Shown in pieces: positions 19,611-27,113 of a DNA stretch of 64,000 bases. The stretch's first letter is position 1. Each line of letters begins with the position of its first letter. This DNA is from Spirirestis rafaelensis WJT71-NPBG6 (GTDB lineage: Bacteria; Cyanobacteriota; Cyanobacteriia; Cyanobacteriales; Nostocaceae): the NCBI GenBank assembly GCA_019359015.1, contig JAHHID010000010.1, forward strand, positions 1 through 64,000. The letters are read 5' to 3'. The translations under genes and the position numbers were made by a program. A model generated the notes under the pieces. It did not search any database. It was not told where the DNA came from and saw only the letters and a program-made list of their open reading frames with translations.

Positions 19611-19683
19611 AATAATTTGTAATACGAACCGTTACGCGAAGGAGAGGGGGAGTGGAGCAGGGGGAGCAGGGGGAGCAGGGGAA

Positions 19684-19798
19684 GCAGGGGAAGAAATATT
19701 TCTTCTTTTTTACCCTTTAACGCCACATGCGTGACTGTCGGCAGAGCCGCCCAACGCAGTGGCTCCCCTTTTCCCTTTCCCCCTCCTCAAATTGCCCA
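19684..19798. repeat. Dispersed 115-122 bp repeat, copy A
   Basis: This copy is nearly identical to 24538-24659 apart from a 7-bp indel. It includes ACGCCACATGCGTGACTGTC and a following GC-rich part, and ends in CCTTTCCCCCTCCTCAAATT. It lies between the metal ATPase and permease genes, just after an imperfect run of GGGGGAGCA repeats. Confidence 0.85.
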
Positions 19799-19821
19799 AT
19801 GCCCAATGCCCAATGCTCAAT

Positions 19822-20646
19822 TTACGCTGCATCAGAAAAGTAAATAACTTTACCACCATAGGCACTTGACAAATTTTCTTCAGTTAGTACTTGTTGACGG
19901 CTTCCTGTGGCGATTAAGTCACGATTTAACAAAATCAAATCGTCAAAGTGGGTGATTGATTCACCTAAGTCGTGGTTAACAACCAAGACGATTTTACCAC
20001 TGGCAGCGAGTTCACCAAAGACTTGAAAAACTACTGACTGGGTTTTCTGATCTATCCCTACAAGCGGTTCATCAAAGCAGAAAATTTCCGCTTCTTGCGT
20101 TAAAGCACGGGCTAAAAATACTCGTTGCTGTTGTCCTCCGGAAAGTTGTCCAATTGGGCGATCGCTATATTCGCTCATTCCAACTCTTTCTAAGGCACTT
20201 TTTGCTACCTGACGGCTAACTGTCGAAAAGTTACGAAACCAACCTGTTTTCTTGACTCTTCCCATCATCACCACATCCCAAACTGTAGCGGGGTAAGTCC
20301 AGTCAATTTGCGATCGCTGTGGTACATAAGCAACTTTATCAAGTTGTTGCATCAAAGGTTTACCGTGATACAACACCGTACCCCTGCTAGCAGGAACCAA
20401 CCCTAACATCGCTTTCATCAGCGTACTTTTACCCGCACCGTTGGGACCAAAAATCCCTGTTAGCCGACCTGGTTTGATCACACAATTAACGTCTCTCAGC
20501 GCTTCTTGCGTGCGGTAGTGTACCCCTAAATGAGCAATGTTAATCGCTTGAGTGGAATTTGCCTCACTAGCTTTGACAACTTCTAAAGGCATCTCGTCTA
20601 GCTTCCTTTTGGATAAATCAAATTTTGGGTACGAGACAGTTTTCAT
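19822..20646 (-). CDS. Metal (Zn/Mn) ABC transporter ATPase
   Basis: This 274-residue ABC ATPase has Walker A GPNGAGKST, signature LSGGQQQRVFLARAL, Walker B IFCFDEPLVG and switch LVVNHDLG, the pattern of manganese/zinc (MntA/ZnuC-like) uptake ATPases. The first roughly 35 residues precede the usual domain start (INIAHLGVHYRTQEAL), so a downstream start is possible. It is divergent from the binding-protein gene at 20736 and shares an 89-bp intergenic region with it. Confidence 0.9.
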   Translation of the reverse strand: MKTVSYPKFDLSKRKLDEMPLEVVKASEANSTQAINIAHLGVHYRTQEALRDVNCVIKPGRLTGIFGPNGAGKSTLMKAMLGLVPASRGTVLYHGKPLMQQLDKVAYVPQRSQIDWTYPATVWDVVMMGRVKKTGWFRNFSTVSRQVAKSALERVGMSEYSDRPIGQLSGGQQQRVFLARALTQEAEIFCFDEPLVGIDQKTQSVVFQVFGELAASGKIVLVVNHDLGESITHFDDLILLNRDLIATGSRQQVLTEENLSSAYGGKVIYFSDAA

Positions 20647-20747
20647 AATGAAGTTAAATATTGCTTTACTTGAGCTTACTATAAATATGAGACAAATATG
20701 AAAACATCTATAATTGGAAGTAATATCAGATATAAATGGAAGTAATA
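20647..20747. promoter_or_regulatory. Divergent promoter region of the metal transporter
   Basis: The 89 bp between the ATPase and binding-protein genes must hold both promoters. TGGAAGTAATA occurs twice in direct orientation (20715-20725 and 20737-20747), 22 bp or about two helical turns apart. The second copy overlaps the ATG of the binding-protein gene. This is a candidate operator; no classical Zur or MntR palindrome was recognised. Confidence 0.4.
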
Positions 20748-21764
20748 CCCCAGACAGAAGTTCGCACCTCTAGCCAGACAAAAGCTCAAAAGTTGAAAAC
20801 AATCATTACTTTTACCCTCGTTCCCAGACTCTGGCTGGGAATGCTTTTACCCTTTACCTTACTTAGTTGTACCCAAACAAACTCTAGCCGTAACACCCCA
20901 AAGGCAGATGGCAAACCTTTGGTAGTAGCGACAAGTACCATCATTGCTGACTTAGCGCAAGATGTTGGCAAAGACGAAATCAAGCTGACAGGAATTCTTA
21001 AACCTGGTACAGATCCTCACGTATATGAACCAAGACCAGAAGATAGTAGATTTTTAGAAGAAGCCAACTTGATTTTGTATAACGGCTACAATCTGGAACC
21101 GGGACTGATTAAAATCATGAAAGCTACTGGGGGAAAGGCACGTCAGGTAGCGGTGGGGGAAGTCGTCAAGCCATTGCAGCTAGATAAAGGCAAAGGTGAA
21201 ATAGTACCAGATCCGCATGTTTGGGGTAACGCAGAGAATGCGCGAGCTATGGTAAACGTGATTCGGGATGCTTTAATTGAGTTATCGCCCGAAGATAAAG
21301 AGAAATTTACCCAAAACGCAACGCAACTAACTAAAGAACTACAACAGTTAGATAGTTGGATTAAACAAGAGATTGCAACTATCCCACCTGATAAACGCAA
21401 ATTAGTGACAACCCATGATGCATTTCAATATTATGGACGCGGTTATGGAATAGCGATCGCCGGAACTTTAATTGGCATCAGCACCGAAGAACAACCCAGC
21501 GCTCAAACAGTACAACGTTTGGTAGAGTCAGTTAAAAAGATTGGCGTTCCCGCCATTTTTGCCGAAACAACGATTAACCCAGCTTTAATTACCACGGTTG
21601 CCCAAGAAGCCGGCGTAAAATTAGCACCGCGTCAACTTTATTCTGATTCCATTGGTGCGTCTGGAAGTGAAGGTGATTCCTACATCAAAATGATGGAAGC
21701 GAATACGCGCACCATTGTTGAGGCTCTAGGCGGTAAGTATACACCATTTCAACCTCAAAAATAA
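20736..21764 (+). CDS. Metal ABC transporter substrate-binding lipoprotein (TroA type)
   Basis: This 342-residue solute-binding protein captures divalent metal outside the inner membrane. The lipobox LLSC places the lipidated cysteine at residue 45, after an unusually long leader. By alignment to TroA/MntC from memory, the ligands are His95 (DPHVYEP), His161 (DPHVWGN), His228 (TTHDAF) and Asp304 (YSDS). Three histidines plus Asp is the TroA-type set, which binds zinc or manganese; MntC of Synechocystis has Glu at the third position. The His-rich loop common in ZnuA is absent. Part of the leader (LVPRLWLGML) is encoded by a dispersed palindrome. Zinc versus manganese is therefore open. Confidence 0.85.
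   Translation: MEVIPQTEVRTSSQTKAQKLKTIITFTLVPRLWLGMLLPFTLLSCTQTNSSRNTPKADGKPLVVATSTIIADLAQDVGKDEIKLTGILKPGTDPHVYEPRPEDSRFLEEANLILYNGYNLEPGLIKIMKATGGKARQVAVGEVVKPLQLDKGKGEIVPDPHVWGNAENARAMVNVIRDALIELSPEDKEKFTQNATQLTKELQQLDSWIKQEIATIPPDKRKLVTTHDAFQYYGRGYGIAIAGTLIGISTEEQPSAQTVQRLVESVKKIGVPAIFAETTINPALITTVAQEAGVKLAPRQLYSDSIGASGSEGDSYIKMMEANTRTIVEALGGKYTPFQPQK
20821..20841. repeat. TTCCCAG...CTGGGAA palindrome inside a signal-peptide coding region
   Basis: The same type of palindrome occurs twice between ctaD and ctaE (about 40860-40882 and 40970-40990). Here it lies in frame within the leader of the metal-binding lipoprotein, encoding most of the segment PRLWLG. Confidence 0.6.
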
Positions 21765-21772
21765 TATCAGCA

Positions 21773-21899
21773 TTAATACCATTTCTCTCTGAAGATGCGT
21801 CTAAGATCGCCCACGCAGGTAAGCTTTGTTTGTATAGCATAGCCCCACCCTATAAGAGTGAGGGCGAATAAAACGCAACCTCACATAGAATTGGTATAA
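21773..21899. repeat. Dispersed MITE-like repeat with TACCA(A)TT ends
   Basis: This element begins TAATACCATT and ends AATTGGTATA, and contains a hairpin region followed by GAATAAAACGCAACCTCACA. A second copy with the same ends and core is at 26123-26230, and a partial relative at 18652-18751. It is non-coding. Confidence 0.6.
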
Positions 21900-22013
21900 C
21901 CTAAGAAATTCATCATTTAGTAGTATGCTCAAAGTCTTTCTTGAGAAGGAACTCTTCACGGCTTTGATTCTATAAAGTGATGTAAGTAGATGAATTCTGG
22001 AAAATTAAAAATT

Positions 22014-22343
22014 ATGGCTAATGAATCAGAAAATGAAATTAAGCAGCCAGTAAGTCAAGATTGGCATTCCAGAGAAGAGCCTACAGTTAAGGAAAGAAAC
22101 TTAACGGCGAATCCGGGAGATGTAATTGCCGATGAGTCTGAATCAGTTGAAGAAAAGGCTAAACAAGTTGCTGTAGATTCACCAGACATTACAGGCGACC
22201 ATATTACAGTACCGACATACTTCGTTGTCGATGAACCAGATGGAGAGAAAAAGGCACTTCACCACGTTAAAGATGCAGAAGAAATTTCTGATGTGATTCG
22301 TCAAGCAAGAGTTGACGAAGACGGAAATCGGACTTGGCGGTAG
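22014..22343 (+). CDS. Small acidic hypothetical protein
   Basis: The start at the ATG at 22014 (MANESENEIKQPVS) is preferred over an ATG eight codons upstream (21990), because the acidic composition begins there. The 109-residue product is rich in Glu and Asp and is probably extended in its first half. It ends with a more ordered segment (TVPTYFVVDEPDGEKKALHH). I do not recognise a family. No membrane segment or enzymatic motif is visible, and neighbours give no clue. Confidence 0.55.
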   Translation: MANESENEIKQPVSQDWHSREEPTVKERNLTANPGDVIADESESVEEKAKQVAVDSPDITGDHITVPTYFVVDEPDGEKKALHHVKDAEEISDVIRQARVDEDGNRTWR

Positions 22344-23087
22344 ATATCAATGAATGCTGCTAGTTAACCAATAAGCCAGGAATTTTTATTTCTGGCTGAG
22401 AACTAAACTCTGTCATAAAAGCGCGATTTTTCTAATTTTTTTTAATAGACCTGGCATAATCGAGACGCGTAATTAACCACACATTGTGGAAACTAATTAA
22501 ATAACTAATAACTCAGTAGCGTCTTTAGGCATTGCTGAGTTTACTTTTAAATCCCTAACTTCAGCGCGGGGGAAAATCGCGACCACCGCATCGCAATATC
22601 CACCGCAGTCAAAGCTTTGGATAAATTTATTGATTAATTAAAAATCATTCAGTCGGAGCTCCCTGAATTTTAGTTACATCTGATATGGATTACTTAAAAT
22701 ATACACATATCTGCATCAGTTAATTAATGACTGATACTGGGTTTGCTCATTTGATTTTTCACGACATCCTTTTGGTTTATGTATTACCAGCGCGAATTAA
22801 GTAAAAGTAACCTGACGTAATCATTTGTACGTGTCCTATATTTTGATAAGAATTAATAGTATTTAAGGTGTAACTTGTGGTCGAAATTAACAGTAAGGAA
22901 CTCTACACTTGCCTTACACCTGCTCTACACCTCACCAAAAATCCTACACTGGTGTAGCAAGGTTTAGGGTGTAGAGGTGTAGAAGGCTTCTACACCCCGT
23001 TCTTGACCCATTCGCTACACCTCTACACCAGTTTAGTGTTGCAATTGAAGCAAAATAGATATGTAACTTGTTATCAAAGGCGAGAAC
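22344..23087. other. Intergenic region with GGTGTAG/CTACACC cluster
   Basis: No gene is seen in this 744-bp gap. The first 500 bp are AT-rich and featureless apart from small hairpins. The last part (22867-23028) carries about ten copies of the heptamer GGTGTAG or its complement in both orientations, listed separately as a repeat. Confidence 0.6.
22867..23028. repeat. Cluster of GGTGTAG / CTACACC heptamers
   Basis: About ten copies in both orientations occur within 160 bp. They include the palindrome CTACACTGGTGTAG (22944-22957) and a perfect 14-bp inverted pair, GTGTAGAGGTGTAG (22969-22982) and CTACACCTCTACAC (23014-23027), which can fold over an inner hairpin. The cluster ends 60 bp before the GTG of the GTPase gene. 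Confidence 0.75.
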
Positions 23088-24434
23088 GTGCCTAATCTGC
23101 AAGAAACTCATTTAAACCGCGCTCGTGCTAGTCTCAGACAAGTGCTGTCTTGGTATGGATATCTTCGCAAGCCAGGACAACCGCAATCAAACCTGGAATT
23201 AGCATCTTTTGTGAAACCAGAATTAGAGGTATTGACGAATACTCTTAATAAACTAGACTCTAACGTAATTAGAATTGCCGCTTTTGGTTTGGTGAGTCGT
23301 GGTAAGTCAGCAGTTTTGAATGCCTTGGTGGGACAAAAAATTCTGCAAACAGGTCCCCTAAATGGCGTGACTCAGTACCCTCGTTCCCTGCGGTGGACTC
23401 CTAGCGGAAAGGTGCAGATAGAATTAATTGATACTCCCGGATTAGATGAAATTCAGGGGGAGGTAAGAGGACAAATGGCGCGAGATGTAGCGCAGCAAGC
23501 TGATTTAATATTGTTTGTCGTGTCAGGTGATATTACGCGCACAGAGTATCAAGCGCTGCTAGAGTTGCGGCGATCGCAAAAACCGCTAATTTTGGTATTT
23601 AACAAAATAGATTTGTATCCAGATACAGATAGAGCCGCTATTTACAAAAATTTGCAACAACTGGGCGCAGGACATCCTCAACAAAAGCCTTTATTGCCTG
23701 ATGAAATTGTCATGGTAGCAGCGGAACCAGCACCTATGGAGGTGCGGGTTGAGTGGACTGATGGTCGTGTAACTTATGAATGGGAGACACCACCAATCGA
23801 AGTAGAGGAACTCAAACAGACAATTTTAAATATTCTCAATCGTGAAGGGCGATCGCTTCTGGCTTTAAATGCACTGATCCAAGCAAGAGATGCAGAAGCA
23901 GCGATCGCTCAAAAAACCATCGACTTACGCGAACAACAAGCAGAAGACCTCATTTGGCAGTTTACCAAATACAAAGCTTTAGCAGTCGCCTTAAATCCTG
24001 TCGCCTTTTTAGATGTCCTCGGTGGAACTGTTGCCGACTTAGCGTTGATTCGCTCCTTAGCAAGATTATACGACTTACCGATGACCGGTTACGAGGCAAG
24101 CAAAATTCTCAAGACGATTTTCTTTAGTTCTGGTGGCTTACTTCTCGGAGAATTAGGAAGTAGCTTGCTTTTAGGCTTAGGCAAAAGTACCGCAGCCTTA
24201 GCCAGTGGTGAAAATCCCACCAATATTACAGCCTTCGCCGGAGGTGCGATCGCTCAAGCTGGTATCGCCGGTTATGGCGCATACACCATCGGTAAAGCCG
24301 CACAAGTGTATCTTAAAAAAGGCTGCACATGGGGTCAATTGGGCGCTAGCACCGTCATTCAAGAAATTCTCTCCCAAGTTGACCAAAATACAATTTTGTA
24401 CCGTTTGCAACAAGAATTAGGGTTGGGGGATTAG
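23088..24434 (+). CDS. Dynamin/Era-like GTPase with DUF697 membrane domain
   Basis: The G domain has the P-loop GLVSRGKS (residues 67-74), G3 DTPG (115-118) and G4 NKID (about 172-175). The C-terminal half contains two or three hydrophobic segments (LNPVAFLDVLGGTVADLALI and the GGLLLGELGSSLLLGLG region) characteristic of the DUF697 family. It is probably a membrane-associated GTPase; the family is common in cyanobacteria and chloroplasts but its role is not established. Translation starts at GTG 23088. The repeat-rich leader immediately upstream is unusual and may affect its expression. Confidence 0.85.
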   Translation: MPNLQETHLNRARASLRQVLSWYGYLRKPGQPQSNLELASFVKPELEVLTNTLNKLDSNVIRIAAFGLVSRGKSAVLNALVGQKILQTGPLNGVTQYPRSLRWTPSGKVQIELIDTPGLDEIQGEVRGQMARDVAQQADLILFVVSGDITRTEYQALLELRRSQKPLILVFNKIDLYPDTDRAAIYKNLQQLGAGHPQQKPLLPDEIVMVAAEPAPMEVRVEWTDGRVTYEWETPPIEVEELKQTILNILNREGRSLLALNALIQARDAEAAIAQKTIDLREQQAEDLIWQFTKYKALAVALNPVAFLDVLGGTVADLALIRSLARLYDLPMTGYEASKILKTIFFSSGGLLLGELGSSLLLGLGKSTAALASGENPTNITAFAGGAIAQAGIAGYGAYTIGKAAQVYLKKGCTWGQLGASTVIQEILSQVDQNTILYRLQQELGLGD

Positions 24435-24956
24435 GGAATGGGGACAGGGGGACAGGGGGACAGGGGGACAGGGAGACAGGGGGAGATGAGGGAGCAGGGG
24501 GACAGGGGGACAGGGGGAGATGAGGGAGCTTTCTTGAGCAGGGGAAGAAATATTTCTTCTTTCTTGCCTTTTACCCTTTAACGCCACATGCGTGACTGTC
24601 GGCAGAGCCGCCCAACGCAGTGGCTCCCCTTTTCCCTTTCCCCCTCCTCAAATTGCCCATTGCATTTTGTCAATTTATCTCAAGTTTGTTAAAGTTTTTC
24701 AACATCTTACAATAACTTGCCAAAATAGCCAGTTTGAGGTATTAGATTTTTGCTAGCATCTGCAACGTGTGGCGAAGCCTTCATCTTGTTGGGAAACAAA
24801 GATAACAAGATGAGGATTCCCACTATATTTTGCTTACAAGATGACGGTTTTTCCCACCGACATTTTTTGTGAAGCCTATCTAAACTAGAAATTAAGCTCC
24901 TGAAATCATCAGAAGCTCGCAGTCGGTTTCTAAATCAACCCACAAAGGTAAGTATC
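24435..24956. other. Intergenic repeats before cp12
   Basis: This 522-bp gap starts with short tandem repeats of GGGGGACA (about 24440-24520), then the 24538-24659 dispersed repeat. About 300 bp of AT-rich sequence follow, which should include the cp12 promoter and 5' leader. No gene is seen. Confidence 0.6.
24538..24659. repeat. Dispersed 115-122 bp repeat, copy B
   Basis: This is the second copy of the sequence at 19684-19798, in the same orientation and also directly after an imperfect G-rich short tandem repeat. Near-identity over about 115 bp suggests recent spread or gene conversion. Confidence 0.85.
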
Positions 24957-25235
24957 ATGGCTGACATCTCAAACGTAGTCCAGGCTGCCATTAACTCCGA
25001 CCAGAATCAAACTCAAACCTTGGAAGAAGCAATATTTGAAGCGATCGCTGAAGCCCGTCAAACCTGCGATTTAAGCGGTAGCAATTCTGCTAACTGCGCT
25101 GTAGCTTGGGATATCGTCGAAGAATTGCAAGCTGAAAAAGCTCATAAAAAGCAAGCAACAAAAGGCAAAACCTCATTAGAAAGTTACTGCGATCGCCATC
25201 CCGAAGCAGTAGAGTGTCTAATCTACGACCTTTAA
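24957..25235 (+). CDS. cp12: CP12 Calvin-cycle regulatory protein
   Basis: CP12 is a small, largely disordered protein that in the dark forms redox disulfides. It then locks GAPDH and phosphoribulokinase into an inactive complex. Both cysteine pairs are present: Cys37/Cys47 flanking the N-terminal turn and Cys78/Cys87 near the C-terminus (ESYCDRHPEAVECLIYDL), with the conserved AWDIVEELQAE between them. At 92 residues it is longer than the usual 75 because of an N-terminal extension of about 20 residues. The TAA stop overlaps the stop codon of the convergent tlyA gene. Confidence 0.93.
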   Translation: MADISNVVQAAINSDQNQTQTLEEAIFEAIAEARQTCDLSGSNSANCAVAWDIVEELQAEKAHKKQATKGKTSLESYCDRHPEAVECLIYDL

Positions 25236-26044
25236 TTTCTCAATTCAGCAACAGCAGATTTAGTAACTTGCTGAACAGCTTCTAAATTAGGCGGTGGTGT
25301 TTCGCTTTCCATATCCAGCCACAAAAGATATTCAATATTCCCAGCAGGACCAGTGATCGGCGACCAAGTTAAGCCCTTGTAGTTCCATCCTAATCCTTGA
25401 GCAGTTTGCAAAACCTGAAAAATTGCCTCAGCTTGGTCGCCAGAATCACGAACAACGCCTTTTTTGCCCACACGGGACCTCCCAACCTCAAATTGTGGCT
25501 TCACCAGTAAAACAGCTTCTCGGCGAGGTTGAGTTAACTCCCACAAAGCAGGCAAAATCTTGGTTAAAGAAATAAACGAAACATCCACCACCGCCAAATC
25601 AGCTTTTTGTGCCTGACTATATAACTCATGCGGTTGTAACTGTCGTAAATTAGTCCGTTCGCGCAACACCACACGAGAATCATTTCGCAAACGCCAGTCA
25701 ACTTGACCGTAACCGACATCAACCCCGTAAACTAGCTTTGCCCCAGCTTGTAAAAGACAATCAGTAAAGCCTCCCGTGGAAATACCGCCATCCAAACAAA
25801 CGCGACCTTCCACAGATATATTAAAAAATTCTAAAGCCTTCGCCAGCTTCTCACCGCCACGAGAGACAAAACGCGATCGCTCCTTAATTTTAATATCCGC
25901 CGCAACATCAACCTCCGTCCCCGCCTTATCCACAACCTGTTGATTAACAGTCACCTCCCCCGCTTGAATCAACCGCTGCGCCAAAGCACGGGAAGCACAC
26001 AAATTTAACTCAACCAATAACATATCCAATCGCTGCTTAACCAA
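25232..26044 (-). CDS. tlyA: TlyA-family rRNA 2'-O-methyltransferase
   Basis: An N-terminal S4 RNA-binding domain (KQRLDMLLVELNLCASRALA) is followed by an FtsJ-like methyltransferase domain with the SAM-binding CLDGGISTGGFTDCLLQAGA and a later LVKPQFEVGR. TlyA enzymes 2'-O-methylate cytidines in ribosomal RNA. The TTG start at 26044 (LVKQRLDML) is preferred because the family normally begins M(A/V)KQRLD. The 18 codons upstream, from an ATG at 26098, appear to come from a repeat (CTCTGCGTCCTCTGTG type). The stop codon overlaps that of cp12, with the genes tail to tail. Confidence 0.88.
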   Translation of the reverse strand: MVKQRLDMLLVELNLCASRALAQRLIQAGEVTVNQQVVDKAGTEVDVAADIKIKERSRFVSRGGEKLAKALEFFNISVEGRVCLDGGISTGGFTDCLLQAGAKLVYGVDVGYGQVDWRLRNDSRVVLRERTNLRQLQPHELYSQAQKADLAVVDVSFISLTKILPALWELTQPRREAVLLVKPQFEVGRSRVGKKGVVRDSGDQAEAIFQVLQTAQGLGWNYKGLTWSPITGPAGNIEYLLWLDMESETPPPNLEAVQQVTKSAVAELRN

Positions 26045-26122
26045 TCCCTCTGCGTCCTCTGTGTAAGAGTGCGGTTCGTAAAAAAAGCGAGTCTCCAAAA
26101 GAAACTCGCCCTATTTCATCTT

Positions 26123-26230
26123 GTAATACCATTTTTGTAATTAATAGCCTGCGTAGGCAGGCTTTGTTCTTATAGCCCCAGGCTTCCACCCTGAGGGAAT
26201 AAAGCGCAACATCACAAACAATTGGTACAA
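26123..26230. repeat. Dispersed MITE-like repeat, second copy
   Basis: Ends TAATACCATT and AATTGGTACA bracket a hairpin (GCCTGCGTAGGCAGGC), an ATAGCCCCAGGCTT...CCTGAGG hairpin and GAATAAAGCGCAACATCACA. It matches the organisation of 21773-21899. It sits between apcF and tlyA, about 20 bp beyond the apcF stop codon. Confidence 0.6.
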
Positions 26231-26246
26231 GGCGAACCCTAATTAA

Positions 26247-26756
26247 CTAAATATCCTGCTCGCTCAACTCACGCGTCATATAATCAAAAGGCTCATCCAA
26301 AAAAGCAGTATTAGCAACACCAGCTGCCGCCACTTGCTCCTTGATAATATCCTTCATAATCTGGATACCGCGAACCGTCGGACCAATAGGCACACCTAAA
26401 GAATTGTAAGTTTCCCGCAGCCCTTGCAGCACCCGCTCATCTAGAACATCCATACTACCAGCAACCAGCGCATAAGTAGCGTAGCGCAAATAGTAATCCA
26501 TATCCCGCAGACAAGCCGCATAGCGACGAGTAGTGTAAGCATTTCCACCAGGGCGAATCAACTCCGGCTGTTCTTCAAATAACCGAGAACCAGCCTGTTT
26601 GACAATTGATGCCGCATTAGAATTAATTGCCCCAGCTGCTTGTACTCGTGCTGTACCACTTTCAAAGTAAGACTTAAGGCTGTCGATCGCATTCCGGTCA
26701 AAATACCGTCCGGCTACGTCATAATTCTTAATTAAACTTGTTACTGCATCCCGCAT
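26247..26756 (-). CDS. apcF: Allophycocyanin beta-18-type core subunit ApcF
   Basis: ApcF is a minor phycobilisome core subunit that pairs with the ApcE chromophore domain and helps pass energy to photosystem II. The 169-residue product has the phycocyanobilin-binding Cys82 in RRYAACLRDMDYYLRYATYA and the methylatable Asn72 in RPGGNAYTT. The long C-terminal end (FDEPFDYMTRELSEQDI type) distinguishes ApcF from ApcB. The start is taken at MRDAVTSL (26756), not the ATG five codons upstream, because the family begins MRDAVT. It is divergent from glnA. Confidence 0.93.
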   Translation of the reverse strand: MRDAVTSLIKNYDVAGRYFDRNAIDSLKSYFESGTARVQAAGAINSNAASIVKQAGSRLFEEQPELIRPGGNAYTTRRYAACLRDMDYYLRYATYALVAGSMDVLDERVLQGLRETYNSLGVPIGPTVRGIQIMKDIIKEQVAAAGVANTAFLDEPFDYMTRELSEQDI

Positions 26757-27113
26757 TCCGTTTTCTCCCAATCAATCCTATTTATGGTTTGATATTTATC
26801 TGGCTGCTTTTATGCGCCTATAAATCTTTGTGCTACGGCAAAAGTCTCAGCACAAAAAATAATCCATCGGCTACTTAAAGGATTCTATGTCAAAGTTGAC
26901 CTTGTGAAATGAACTGTTAACTTTTGTGAAAGTGGTTAAGCAAAGGTGAATATAAACTTTAATCATAGTATTTTGTAGCCTAGGCTACAAAACTACCTAA
27001 TGTCCTATCTCTAGGATATTTCAGGTATTTCACAATTTGGTTTCACCAAGCAGGGTCAGAATGCATTGAAGATTTCAGTTCTACCTTAGTAAATAGGCAT
27101 ACAAGGAGTAATC
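26757..27113. promoter_or_regulatory. Divergent apcF-glnA intergenic region
   Basis: This 357-bp gap holds the apcF promoter on the minus side and the NtcA-dependent glnA promoter on the plus side (26975-27017). The glnA leader of about 90 nt ends in AAGGAG, 6 nt before the ATG at 27114, a good ribosome-binding site. Confidence 0.7.
26975..27017 (+). promoter_or_regulatory. NtcA-activated promoter of glnA
   Basis: A perfect NtcA box GTAGCCTAGGCTAC (GTA-N8-TAC, 26975-26988) lies at the centre of a 22-bp perfect palindrome (26971-26992). A TAGGAT -10 element of the TAN3T type (27012-27017) follows after 23 bp. That is the canonical spacing of class II NtcA-activated promoters, predicting a start near 27024. 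Confidence 0.9.

Noticed and set aside
20647-20735. Zur box in the metal transporter promoter
   Set aside because: No TGATAAT-type palindrome was found; only a direct repeat is visible.
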